Assembly: GCA_964351995.1 (NCBI GenBank)
Contig: CAYGQE010000001.1
Coordinates: 1 to 64,000 of the forward strand
DNA from: SZUA-35 sp964351995
GTDB taxonomy: Bacteria > Actinomycetota > Acidimicrobiia > Acidimicrobiales > SZUA-35
Direction: 5' to 3'
DNA length: 64,000 nt
In this document: piece after piece, positions 17,401 through 24,762 of the stretch
How the letters are laid out: the number at the start of each line of letters is the position of its first letter
Position numbering within the stretch: the first letter of the stretch is position 1
The notes under the pieces: model-generated
Told to the model about the DNA's origin: nothing
Database searches by the model: none
Seen by the model: only the letters and a program-made list of their open reading frames with translations
Translations under genes and position numbers: made by a program

Positions 17401-19470
17401 GACCGTGGGGTTCATGATGTCGACGCCACGCAGATCCTCGGGGTCATCGGCACCAGAGCCATCGAGGCCGGACCGCTCACGACGCCGAGTGATGTGCGGG
17501 CCAATGCCCAGGTCGTGTGGGCGGGGCTGGCCGATGCATCTCGCCACCTGTGGACCGATCGAGGTCGAGCCATCGCCACCGCAGGCGCAGGCCGGGCCAC
17601 GCTCGACCGGCTGGCCGAGGAGCTGGTCGACACAACCAACAGTGACCGGCGCATGGCCGACTATCTGCTGTCGGAACTCGTCCGTCCAGAGGGCTTCAGT
17701 TTCGCTCAATCCTCCCGAGCCGCTGATCAGATCGCCACCATGCGACGGGACAAGGCGTTCAAAGCGGTGCTCGAAGCGGCCAGAGCCGACGTCGTTGGCA
17801 TCCTCCCGGTCATCGCCGACGCCGTGCAACGAGCGATGCCAGACGAACGCCATGTCGTCCCCGAGATCGCCGTCGCCCTTGCCATTCCTGACCTCGAACG
17901 GCGCACCGTCGATGTCGAGCTCGGCTTCACCGTGGCCGGCCTCAACGGCCGCCACCCCACCATCGTCGACGGCAAGATGACCGGTCGGATCGACGATCTC
18001 CTCGACCAAGTCGCCCAGCACCGGGCAACGGTCCTGCCGATGCACCAGGCCTTTGCCGCTGCTCGGCGCGAAACCCTCGAAGGCTTGCGCAAGACGCTTC
18101 GAGTCGACGACCTCGAGCCCCGAGTGCCCGATGGTTTCGTCCGCAACCAGCTGATCGACCAGATCTACCTGCCGCTGATCGGCGACAACCTCGCCCGCCA
18201 GATCGGCACCGTCGATGACCAGGGTGGCCAGCGATCTGGGCTGTTGATGCTGCTGTCGCCTCCCGGCTACGGCAAGACCACGCTGGTCGAATACGTCGCC
18301 TCTCGCCTCGGCATGGCACTGGTGAAAGTGTCGGGCCCCGGCCTTGGTCACGAAGTCACCTCGCTCGACCCCGGCCAGGCGCCGAGCGCCACGGCGGCTC
18401 GTGAGATCGAACGGATCAACCTGGCCTTCGCCGTTGGCACCAACGTCATCTTGTATCTCGATGACATCCAACACACCGACCCCGAACTGCTGCAGCGCTT
18501 CATCTCGCTGTGTGACGCCCAGCGCAGGGTCGAGGGTGTGTGGAACGGCGAGAGCCGAACGTTCGACCTCCGAGGTAAGCGCTTCGCCGTGGTGATGGCG
18601 GGCAATCCCTACACCGAGTCCGGCGATCGGTTCCGCATTCCCGACATGCTCGCCAACCGCGCCGACACCTACAACTTGGGTGACGTGCTCTCGGGCAACG
18701 AAGACGTCTTCGCTCGCAGCTACATCGAGAACGCTCTCACGGCCAACCCCACGCTTGCTCCGCTGGCAGGTCGAAGCGCAGCCGATCTCCAGCTGTTCTT
18801 CCGGGCGGCTGAGGGTTCGCCGCTCGAAGAATCATCGCTCGAACACGGCTACTCCAGCGCAGAGTCGAGCGAGATCGTCACTGTCCTCGGCCACCTCATG
18901 CGAGTCCAAGAAGTCGTCCTGAAGGTCAATCGGCAGTACATCGCATCAGCGGCCACCGACGATCAGTACCGCACCGAACCACCGTTTCTGCTGCAGGGTT
19001 CGTATCGAAACATGGCCCGCATGGCGTCAAAGCTTCTTCCAGCAATGACCAACGCTGAAGTCGATCGCATCGTTGACGAGCACTACGTCGCCGAGTCCCA
19101 AGCGCTCACCGGTCAGGCAGAAGCGAACCTGCTGAAGCTCGGCTCGATGCGAGGAACGTTGACTGCCGAACACCAAGAGCGATGGGACGACATCCTGCGT
19201 GTGTTCCAGCGTCAACAGCGCCTCGGCGGCGACGACCGCGACCCCGCCACTCGCGTGGTCGCAGCAATCGAGCAGGTGGCGGAAACGCTGTCTCGCCAGA
19301 GCAGTCAGGGTTCACAGTCCAGCAAGCCGGCGGAGCCACCGGTGATCAACATCACCGTTCCCGCTCCCGTCGTGGTGTCGTCACTCCCCGACCCGGCCGA
19401 CGAACCCCTCGCCCCATCGATCGACCTGACGCCAGACGAAGGCCCCGAACCCCCCGACGACCCCCGCTGA
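14410..19470 (+). CDS. Giant AAA ATPase, 'DNA repair ATPase'/DUF3686-like
   Basis: A 1686-aa protein. The N-terminal ~450 residues form a beta-rich region (many WEIGLDD, FPEGIYLKTGEMRTF type strands) matching what I know of the DUF3686 family, named 'DNA repair ATPase' by annotation pipelines. Helical coiled segments fill about 490-900. A C-terminal AAA module has Walker A PPGYGKTT at residues 1284-1291 and Walker B VILYLDDIQ around 1348-1356, with a sensor-like VMAGNPYTESGDRF (MoxR-like). The tail is Pro-rich and disordered. It has no membrane helix, so it is probably cytoplasmic and recruited by the adjacent flotillin. The DNA repair label is not supported by anything visible. Confidence 0.75.
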   Translation: MTDTESSTIEEAPASSNEGISQGTYDLLRGRLEAAAKELVKRADALNARRLEAFGSAKLELLTTERVRTELNTIPRDIANIGSQMVMAYNAEVGVRSEVRPEDVFSVHHLEPGSEGDATLWFSPNPKGLDGSALDDDQFRRDFEELHTYFSQTKLEQLYAVGQKLLAVFRTGQGEGDLRVFRWEIGLDDQLTYLDARGDRDHRFPPSQDVSWTLSTRADHVNATHVGLGERVLIDPLGGSLVIQLADGGGDGSGTKLLSDRLDHADQSLQDCTIRWARAGDLMLIDVLPYGEVQHRYYIVNLLVDKAVRMDALGSAFRQLPDGQGLIFPEGIYLKTGEMRTFDVDSANAELLEVVRSPNGEDVLYVFHERTSGRSILLPYNVVRQEVAAPIWCHGHTVFDDGTLVVFREEPEPTRIHPMQVWSTPFGADEWYAQQPRTASNLDRIGNASLVSGIADALSLSRLIADVEPSTAIYTDLLLSASRFVDSHHWSGDETVGNLAESAHDIRVVAEQVIDEFERMQAVQAAAAAALAEAEAEALKITDDLRLSPPKTTEGFIDGLAAIRRQIGHLHTERERRGIDIARIDELITSTTEIHDTLAQQAAAHLAADGAFEPYHQQLTTLSNATPAAASSLEATETLEAVDALAESMDLVANTVSDLVVDDPRVRTSVLEQVAGVLAEMNRVRAGIEGKRDELIQNETGAAFATELGLFGQSIATAVSRANTPEACDDALARLLLQLEQLETAGPRTDDQVEELSTRRDQVTEALTSRRQQLVDDRQQRADRLIAAATRTLDRVAERAQTMPSADDVNAFFAADPMVGRVRKLVEDLRELGEPVRADELQSQLGASRDRAVRALRDRQDLFDGDAVKLGRFRFSVDDRTRELTLVPGEHHLQAVLTGTDLRLPIEDERLDAHKELWEQPLASETPKLYRSAFLAGDLLLTALSQFNSSEQLDGEISLTIPEPKIGTVDGAVTPGDTTALLDQVRSAVDRRLGEGYDRGVHDVDATQILGVIGTRAIEAGPLTTPSDVRANAQVVWAGLADASRHLWTDRGRAIATAGAGRATLDRLAEELVDTTNSDRRMADYLLSELVRPEGFSFAQSSRAADQIATMRRDKAFKAVLEAARADVVGILPVIADAVQRAMPDERHVVPEIAVALAIPDLERRTVDVELGFTVAGLNGRHPTIVDGKMTGRIDDLLDQVAQHRATVLPMHQAFAAARRETLEGLRKTLRVDDLEPRVPDGFVRNQLIDQIYLPLIGDNLARQIGTVDDQGGQRSGLLMLLSPPGYGKTTLVEYVASRLGMALVKVSGPGLGHEVTSLDPGQAPSATAAREIERINLAFAVGTNVILYLDDIQHTDPELLQRFISLCDAQRRVEGVWNGESRTFDLRGKRFAVVMAGNPYTESGDRFRIPDMLANRADTYNLGDVLSGNEDVFARSYIENALTANPTLAPLAGRSAADLQLFFRAAEGSPLEESSLEHGYSSAESSEIVTVLGHLMRVQEVVLKVNRQYIASAATDDQYRTEPPFLLQGSYRNMARMASKLLPAMTNAEVDRIVDEHYVAESQALTGQAEANLLKLGSMRGTLTAEHQERWDDILRVFQRQQRLGGDDRDPATRVVAAIEQVAETLSRQSSQGSQSSKPAEPPVINITVPAPVVVSSLPDPADEPLAPSIDLTPDEGPEPPDDPR

Positions 19471-19471
19471 A

Positions 19472-19497
19472 GTTGGGAGGGTCCGACCCCTCCCAAC
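19472..19497. terminator. Hairpin, TTGGGAGG family variant (copy 3)
   Basis: A perfect 10-bp stem (GTTGGGAGGG and CCCTCCCAAC) with the 6-nt loop TCCGAC begins 1 bp after the ATPase stop codon. It is the strongest of the four related hairpins. Confidence 0.7.
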
Positions 19498-19504
19498 TGT
19501 TGCG

Positions 19505-19527
19505 TGGGAGGGGTCGGGTCCTCCCAA
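19505..19527. terminator. Hairpin, TTGGGAGG family, copy 4
   Basis: A 7-bp stem (TGGGAGG and CCTCCCA) around the loop GGTCGGGT sits 1 bp beyond the stop of the minus-strand OsmC gene. With the hairpin at 19472 it gives each convergent gene its own element. Confidence 0.68.
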
Positions 19528-19528
19528 G

Positions 19529-20053
19529 TCAAGCCAGATCGATGGCGAGGGGGACGGCGCGGCTGAGGGTGTGACCGACCGGCGAGGTGCCGACGACTTT
19601 GGCGTGGAGCTCGGCTCGCTGTTCGTCGGTGGCGTTGCTGTCGAGGTTGACCTTCACCCGAATGGCCTCGTAGCCGGCGTTGCCCTCGGGGTTGAGCCCA
19701 AGGAACGTGTGTAGGTCGAGGTCACCCTCGAGCTCGATCGAGAGATCGTTGATCTCGATTCCGGAGGCGGTGGCGTTCGCGGCGTAGCCAACCGCAAGGC
19801 AATTCCCGAGCGCTCCGAGCAGTTGTTCGACGGGGTTGGGGCCGGTGTCGGCGCCACCCAGCGATGTCGGCTCATCGGAATGGATCGGAGCAAAATCACG
19901 GATTGAGGCGCTCGACCGGAACCCTTCGTGCCACTGAACTTTGGCGTTCCACATGGTCGATGCAAGCTCAGGCGACTCTTGGATCTTGTTCGCCAACCCA
20001 GCGACGGCGGCGATGTCCACGTTGTTGGTCTGAGTGGTTCCAGTTGCGGTCAT
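19529..20053 (-). CDS. OsmC-family protein with a single conserved cysteine
   Basis: A 174-aa OsmC/Ohr-fold protein; characterised relatives reduce organic peroxides. The helix cysteine is seen in NPVEQLLGALGNCLAVG. The second cysteine normally found in a 'CPV' motif near the C-terminus is replaced (SPVGHTLSRAVPL), so it lacks the usual two-Cys redox pair and may have another role or need an external thiol such as mycothiol. A palindrome at 20078-20096 lies upstream of the start and probably controls it. Confidence 0.85.
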   Translation of the reverse strand: MTATGTTQTNNVDIAAVAGLANKIQESPELASTMWNAKVQWHEGFRSSASIRDFAPIHSDEPTSLGGADTGPNPVEQLLGALGNCLAVGYAANATASGIEINDLSIELEGDLDLHTFLGLNPEGNAGYEAIRVKVNLDSNATDEQRAELHAKVVGTSPVGHTLSRAVPLAIDLA

Positions 20054-20077
20054 GGTGACTCCCCTTGGTCAAACTCT

Positions 20078-20096
20078 CTAATCCCGATCGGATTAG
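20078..20096. promoter_or_regulatory. Operator palindrome upstream of the OsmC gene
   Basis: CTAATCC and GGATTAG form perfect 7-bp arms around CGATC, 25 bp upstream of the OsmC ATG. The sequence resembles half-sites bound by Rrf2-type redox regulators, but that is only a likeness; no regulator gene is adjacent. Confidence 0.55.
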
Positions 20097-20159
20097 TCAA
20101 CATTCAACCAAGCGAAGCGACAAGCAACAACGTGGGGTCCGCAGTGCACAACTTCGCGA

Positions 20160-20191
20160 AGGTGGGAGCTGAGAGCCCCAGCGAGCAACTC
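20160..20191 (-). repeat. Dispersed 32-bp repeat, copy 2
   Basis: The reverse complement reads GAGTTGCTCGCTGGGGCTC and ends CTCCCACCT, matching 14370-14401 over 28 of 32 bases. It lies just downstream of the dehydrogenase stop codon, in the 140-bp gap before the OsmC gene. Confidence 0.65.
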
Positions 20192-20193
20192 CG

Positions 20194-21228
20194 TCAGGAA
20201 CCCGCAGGGTTCCCGTAAGCGGAGCGAGCGGTGGTGACTTCGGCGCCGCGTTCTTCTGGTTCGTCGTCGAGCAGTTCAGCTGGGAACCCCGGCGCTGTGA
20301 CGGAGACACCGGTGGCGTCTTCGAGCCGACGGATCACGTTCGGCGACCACTCGCGATCGCCGTAGCGCGCAGCGGCATCTTCGAAGATGTTGATCATGAG
20401 CGGGTTCATCTCGAGCGGGACACCAACGTCGTCGGCAATCGACTGGAAGAGCCCGATGTCCTTCAACACGAGATCCATCGTGAAGCTGATGTCGCGACCG
20501 CCATTGAGAATGACCTGCCCCTCGGTCTCGTGGACGAACGAATTGCCGCTGGAGATTCGGAACGCCTCGTACGTCGTGGCCAAATCGATGCCTGCGGCAG
20601 CCATCGTCGTGAGCGCTTCTGTGACGGCGATCAAGTTGGCGGTGGCGAGATAGTTGGTTGCCACCTTCAGGATCGATGCCGACCCGAGGTCGCCAGTGTG
20701 AAGCACCCGCCGACCCAGGATCGTGAGCAAGGGAAGCACGCGGTCGAAGGTGGCTCGGTCGGTGCCAGCAAAAACCGAGATGTTGCCGGTGGCGGCTCGA
20801 TGGCAGCCGCCCGAGACGGGACAGTCGACAGCGGCGCCACCGGCTGCCGCAACGAGCGCTCCGAGCCGGGTGATCTCGGACGAATCAGTCGTCGACATCT
20901 CGAGCCAGACCGTGCCCGGACGCAACGCCGACAACACGCCGTCGTCAGCCTCCATCACCGCTGCTGAAGCAGCGGGTGACGGAAGGCAGGTGATGATCAC
21001 ATCGCAACGTTCCGCCAACTCAGCGGGTGATGAAGCAGCCGTTGCACCGTCGGCCACGAACGACGCCACGAGGTCGACGTCGAGGTCGCGAACCACGAGG
21101 TCGACACCATTGCGCAGCAGCGAACCAGCGAGCTTGCCACCGACGTTGCCCAGGCCGACAAAGCCAACGGTCGTGGACATCAGATCGGGGGAATGCAGAT
21201 CAATGTCGTTCGAATCCGTGGTGTTCAT
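20194..21228 (-). CDS. 3-hydroxyisobutyrate dehydrogenase-family oxidoreductase
   Basis: A 344-aa NAD(P)-dependent beta-hydroxyacid dehydrogenase. The Rossmann motif GFVGLGNVGG is at about residues 22-31, the substrate motif DCPVSGG at about 135, and the catalytic Lys is in ILKVATNYL followed by NxxxA. The N-terminus carries about 16 extra polar residues. The ATG at 21228 overlaps the stop of the HD-domain oxygenase gene, placing it third in the TmpA/TmpB-like operon, where it could oxidise a product of that pathway; the exact substrate is unknown. Confidence 0.85.
   Translation of the reverse strand: MNTTDSNDIDLHSPDLMSTTVGFVGLGNVGGKLAGSLLRNGVDLVVRDLDVDLVASFVADGATAASSPAELAERCDVIITCLPSPAASAAVMEADDGVLSALRPGTVWLEMSTTDSSEITRLGALVAAAGGAAVDCPVSGGCHRAATGNISVFAGTDRATFDRVLPLLTILGRRVLHTGDLGSASILKVATNYLATANLIAVTEALTTMAAAGIDLATTYEAFRISSGNSFVHETEGQVILNGGRDISFTMDLVLKDIGLFQSIADDVGVPLEMNPLMINIFEDAAARYGDREWSPNVIRRLEDATGVSVTAPGFPAELLDDEPEERGAEVTTARSAYGNPAGS
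20197..20213. terminator. Hairpin at the 3' end of the dehydrogenase gene
   Basis: GGAACCC and GGGTTCC form a perfect 7-bp stem with the loop GCA. It covers the last codons just before the stop at 20194-20196. It is a probable transcription or RNA 3'-end structure, without a U-tract. Confidence 0.45.
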
Positions 21229-21830
21229 GCGACGAGTTTGCCTGGTCCAGCAGCGATCACCGCGGGATCCCACGGGGTTCGAGCGAACACTTCCTGCACC
21301 TCGTCGACAAACGATGCGAGCGAGTCGATCGGGCCGTCCGGGTCGAACGAGTTCTGGTCCCATTGTGCGCAGAAGTCGGCGCAGAGTTCGAACCAAGGGT
21401 GGCCGGCGAATGCGTCCCGACCATTGCGATCACCGCCGAGGTGATGCGAGTAGTAGTAGCTCTGGAACACACCGTGCTGCTCGATCACCCAGCTCACCTC
21501 CTCCCGAACGTACGGACGCAACACACTGGCGGCATATTCGGCGTGGTTGTACGGAGCGAGCGCATCGCCGATGTCGTGCAAAAGGGTGGCAACAACCCAG
21601 TCGATGTCGGCTCCGGCCCGCCGGGCGCGAGTAGCGCTCTGTAGCGAGTGCTGCCGACGAGTGATCTGGTAGCCGTCGAGCGAGTCTTCGAGCCCAGCCA
21701 GTTCAGCAATCAAGCGGTCGGCCAGACCAGCGGCCGCCTTTCGTTCGAATCGATCGAGCATCGCGTAGTCAGCGGCGGTGCCGTGCTGCATCTCGGTGAA
21801 GGACACAGTGGTGTGTTCGGTCGAGGTCAT
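21225..21830 (-). CDS. HD-domain oxygenase, TmpB/PhnZ-like
   Basis: A 201-aa HD-fold protein of the mixed-valent di-iron oxygenase type that splits C-P bonds of 1-hydroxyphosphonates. The ligand pattern is visible: His in RRQHSLQSAT, the HD pair in TLLHDIGD, His in YNHAEYAA and His in VIEQHGVFQ. The segments HGVFQSYYYSHH and AQWDQNSFDPD are ones I associate with PhnZ/TmpB rather than plain HD phosphohydrolases. The start overlaps the stop of the TmpA-like gene, the same gene pair known from 2-(trimethylammonio)ethylphosphonate breakdown to glycine betaine. Confidence 0.78.
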   Translation of the reverse strand: MTSTEHTTVSFTEMQHGTAADYAMLDRFERKAAAGLADRLIAELAGLEDSLDGYQITRRQHSLQSATRARRAGADIDWVVATLLHDIGDALAPYNHAEYAASVLRPYVREEVSWVIEQHGVFQSYYYSHHLGGDRNGRDAFAGHPWFELCADFCAQWDQNSFDPDGPIDSLASFVDEVQEVFARTPWDPAVIAAGPGKLVA

Positions 21831-22963
21831 GCGGTGCTCTCATTTCGGGCGGCCAGGATCCATTCGGTGATGGGGCCGTCGTGGTCGATGTAGCACCCTT
21901 GCAAATGTCGATGGCCGAGGGTGGGATCGAAGGATGTCCGGCCGTGGAGCACCCGGTGATTGTCGACCACCAGGGTGTCGCCAGCGGACATGCGGTACTC
22001 GAGCTGGCGACTCGGATCGTTGAGCACCTCAGCGAGCCAGCGCCGTCCCCGGTAATAGATGTCGAGCGTCTTCCGATTGGCCAGCGGTGCGAAGTCGAGG
22101 CGAGGTGAGAATCGCAGTTGGCGAAACGATCCGTCCAGGTGACGCTCGATCAGCGGCGCTCGATGCACCTTCACATCCGTGCCGATGTCGTAGCGAAACT
22201 CCACCGGCAACGAACACAACAACTCGTACGCCTCCGGGTCGGCGACGGCCAGATCGTCAACCGCCGCTCGCCCGTCGACCATCGTCGAAGCGCCGCCGGG
22301 TGCATCGTTCACGATGGTGTGAAGGAATTGCAGCCCCGGTGCGGGCGCCCGGTACGGCTGATCGGTGTGGGCCGACAATGCCACCGGGGTGTAGGCAAGA
22401 TCGACCGCCATCGGTTCGGTGCGGACATCGAACAGCACGCCGAAGTTGGTCGCTGAGATCCGTCCAAAGTGCGAAGTGATCTCGTGCAGGGCACCGGGAA
22501 CTGCGGGAGTTCCGCGCAGCACGAAGAAGCCAAGCTCGAAGAAGGCGGTGAGCGCATGACGCTTTGCCGCGATCGCCACATCGACATGATCACCGGCGAT
22601 GGCACCGAAGTCGATGACCGGCACGTCGGTGCTGGCGGCCCGCCACGGAACCGCAGCGGGCGGCCCTTCCCTCTCGACACGTCGATGCTCCAGCGCTCGA
22701 ATCGTCGAGAGCGGCAAACACATCGCGTGTCCATCGGTGAACGTGACTTCGAGCTGCTGGTCGCACGTCAGGCCCGCTCGTACGACCTGCAGGTCGACGC
22801 TGATGTCTGTCGGTTCGATCAGACGCTGGCCGTTGACCGGATCGACAGCGTCCATCGATGTCGAACGCTCCCGCAACCACAACGGGTGGAGATCGATGAG
22901 CTCACAACCCCACCGGAGCAGCACACCACCGTCAACGACACGTACCTCGACACTTCCACGCAC
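21827..22963 (-). CDS. Fe(II)/2-oxoglutarate dioxygenase, TmpA/gamma-butyrobetaine hydroxylase-like
   Basis: A protein of about 378 aa. An N-terminal DUF971-type domain (DLHPLWLRER at about 25-35) precedes a TauD/GBBH barrel with the iron ligands HTD in LSAHTDQPYR and the distal His in VVDNHRVLHGR, plus the Arg that binds 2-oxoglutarate. The zinc cysteines usual after WLR in GBBH proteins are absent (ERSTSMDAVD instead). The start is uncertain; GTG at 22963 or 22969 is likely. Together with the next gene it fits alpha-hydroxylation of a phosphonate followed by C-P cleavage. Confidence 0.78.
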   Translation of the reverse strand: MRGSVEVRVVDGGVLLRWGCELIDLHPLWLRERSTSMDAVDPVNGQRLIEPTDISVDLQVVRAGLTCDQQLEVTFTDGHAMCLPLSTIRALEHRRVEREGPPAAVPWRAASTDVPVIDFGAIAGDHVDVAIAAKRHALTAFFELGFFVLRGTPAVPGALHEITSHFGRISATNFGVLFDVRTEPMAVDLAYTPVALSAHTDQPYRAPAPGLQFLHTIVNDAPGGASTMVDGRAAVDDLAVADPEAYELLCSLPVEFRYDIGTDVKVHRAPLIERHLDGSFRQLRFSPRLDFAPLANRKTLDIYYRGRRWLAEVLNDPSRQLEYRMSAGDTLVVDNHRVLHGRTSFDPTLGHRHLQGCYIDHDGPITEWILAARNESTA

Positions 22964-23071
22964 CAACACGCCACGATCATCGGTGCAGATGGATCGGCTG
23001 TACAGCCGCCGAGTTGGCAAGCTGCCATACTCTCAAAGCATGGCTCTCTCGATTCGGTGGCGAACCTCGAC

Positions 23072-23977
23072 ATGAGACCACTCGTGCGATCGGTCGATCG
23101 GCTTCAGCGGCTGGCCACATTCGAAGCGGCGGCACGGTTGGGCAGCTTCTCGGCTGCCGGGCGCGAACTCGGGCTGGCCCAACCAGCGGTGACCAGGCAA
23201 ATTCAGGCTCTCGAGCGAGCACTCGACGTCTCGCTCTTCGAGCGTCACGCCAATCGCAGCACCTTGACCGACGCCGGTCATCTCCTCGCCGACAGTCTCG
23301 ACATCAGCTTCGGTGCGCTCGAACACACGCTCGACGAGATCGCGCGCGTCGACGACACCTTCGTCCTTGCCATGCCGCCCGGCTTTGCCCAGCAACTGAT
23401 CGTTCCCCGGCTCGATGAGCTCCAACGGGCCCTCGGCGATCGGGATCTCCGGCTTTGGCTCTATGACCGAGAGGCAGAACTGGGACACAGTTCGTTTGAC
23501 GCCGCTGTCCGGGTCGGGACAGGAGATTGGGCTGGCTTCGACTGCCAGTTCCTTCTGGCCGAGGTCGTGCTTCCTGTCTCGACTCCAGCCGTCGCCGAGC
23601 AGTGGGGACTTGGCCCTGAGAGTACAGCCGATGATGTCCTGCGGGCCCCGCTACTGCACATGGACGCCGCCGACCGGCCATGGCTGTCGTGGTCAGACTG
23701 GCTGGCCACGTTCGGTCTCGCCCTCACACCTGGGCGGCGCCGAGTGGTCTTCAACAACTACCCGTCGGTGCTGCAGCAGGTCGTCAGCGGTCAAGGCGTT
23801 GCGCTGGCATGGTCAGGTCTCACTGATCAACTGATCGCCGATGACGTACTGACGATCGTTGGGCCATCGGTCGCCTCGGACCGGGCGTACCACGTCACCT
23901 GGAAGCATGGCCGTCGAACCGCAGCGGTGGATTCGGTCAGCACATGGCTGGCCGAGACCGTCGCTCGCCCAGAGTGA
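23072..23977 (+). CDS. LysR-family transcriptional regulator
   Basis: A 301-aa protein. The winged helix-turn-helix lies at residues 9-68 (LATFEAAARLGSFSAAGREL..., AVTRQIQALE), followed by a periplasmic-binding-like effector domain. It is divergent from the TmpA-like gene with about 108 bp between, the classic arrangement for a LysR activator of the adjacent operon, so it probably senses a phosphonate or a pathway intermediate. The ATG at 23072 is used; no strong ribosome site is visible. Confidence 0.88.
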   Translation: MRPLVRSVDRLQRLATFEAAARLGSFSAAGRELGLAQPAVTRQIQALERALDVSLFERHANRSTLTDAGHLLADSLDISFGALEHTLDEIARVDDTFVLAMPPGFAQQLIVPRLDELQRALGDRDLRLWLYDREAELGHSSFDAAVRVGTGDWAGFDCQFLLAEVVLPVSTPAVAEQWGLGPESTADDVLRAPLLHMDAADRPWLSWSDWLATFGLALTPGRRRVVFNNYPSVLQQVVSGQGVALAWSGLTDQLIADDVLTIVGPSVASDRAYHVTWKHGRRTAAVDSVSTWLAETVARPE

Positions 23978-24033
23978 GCGGACAAGAGTCCCGAGATTCC
24001 GGACGGGGCACCTGCGTCGAGAGGCCACCTTCG

Positions 24034-24039
24034 TAGGGT
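24034..24039 (+). promoter_or_regulatory. -10 box for a leaderless transcript (TAGGGT)
   Basis: TAGGGT is followed by 6 nt (GCCGAC) and then the ATG at 24046, with no Shine-Dalgarno sequence. Confidence 0.5.
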
Positions 24040-24045
24040 GCCGAC

Positions 24046-24714
24046 ATGGCCAAACTCATCGACCTCAGCCACGTGATCACCGACGGTATGACCACCTACC
24101 CAGGGCTGCCCGAGCCCACCGTGGCCGACCACCTCACTCGCGAGACAGCCGAGCAGATCTACGGCCCCGGCATCACATTCCAGATCGGTCTGATCACGAT
24201 GTGCACGAACACCGGGACCTATCTCGACGTGCCGTTCCACCGCTTCGCCGATGGCCATGACCTCACCCAGTTGAAGCTCGAGCGAGTTGCCGCAGTGCCT
24301 GCAGTGCACCTCGATCGGCGAAGCGATCTGATTGACGGCAACCGAGCGATCGAACTGACAGACGAAGACCTCAGCAGCGTTGCCGGCCACGCCGTGCTCA
24401 TCCAGACCGGGCACGCTGCCCACTGGGGCACCGACGCCTACTTCGTCGATCATCCATACATCACCAAAGCGTCCGCCGAGGCTCTCGTGCGGGCAGGCGT
24501 TGCCTGCGTGGGCATCGACACCCTCAACATCGACAGCACCGACGGCGGCGAGCGACCGGTGCACACGACGCTGCTCGGCTCAGAGATTCCGATCATCGAA
24601 CATCTCGTTCATCTCGAGCAGTTGCCGGCTAGCGGGTTCACCTTCACCGCCGTGCCGCCCAAGATCCAAGGAGCCGGAACGTTCACGGTCAGAGCCTTCG
24701 CAACAGTCGGCTGA
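24046..24714 (+). CDS. Cyclase-family (kynurenine formamidase-like) hydrolase
   Basis: A 222-aa metal-dependent amidohydrolase of the cyclase family. The start (LIDLSHVITDGMTTYPGLPEP) and the metal motif region NTGTYLDVPFHRFADGHD match the HGGTHxDxPxH type, although the leading His-Gly-Gly is changed to Thr-Asn-Thr-Gly, so one metal ligand may differ. C-terminal GIDTLNID and EHLVHLEQLP are also typical. Relatives open N-formylkynurenine, isatin or similar amides. It has its own promoter and precedes a dehydrogenase gene. Confidence 0.8.
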   Translation: MAKLIDLSHVITDGMTTYPGLPEPTVADHLTRETAEQIYGPGITFQIGLITMCTNTGTYLDVPFHRFADGHDLTQLKLERVAAVPAVHLDRRSDLIDGNRAIELTDEDLSSVAGHAVLIQTGHAAHWGTDAYFVDHPYITKASAEALVRAGVACVGIDTLNIDSTDGGERPVHTTLLGSEIPIIEHLVHLEQLPASGFTFTAVPPKIQGAGTFTVRAFATVG

Positions 24715-24749
24715 TCAACTTCAGGCGCTCGAGCAATGGCGTCCTCGCA

Positions 24750-24755
24750 TAGTGT
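24750..24755 (+). promoter_or_regulatory. -10 box for a leaderless transcript (TAGTGT)
   Basis: TAGTGT is followed by 7 nt (CTCGCCC) and GTG at 24763. This supports the GTG over the in-frame ATG at 24736, which lies upstream of the box. Confidence 0.5.
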
Positions 24756-24762
24756 CTCGCCC

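Noticed and set aside
17203..18474. 423-aa minus-strand ORF
   Set aside because: It lies entirely inside the AAA ATPase gene and shows no domain.
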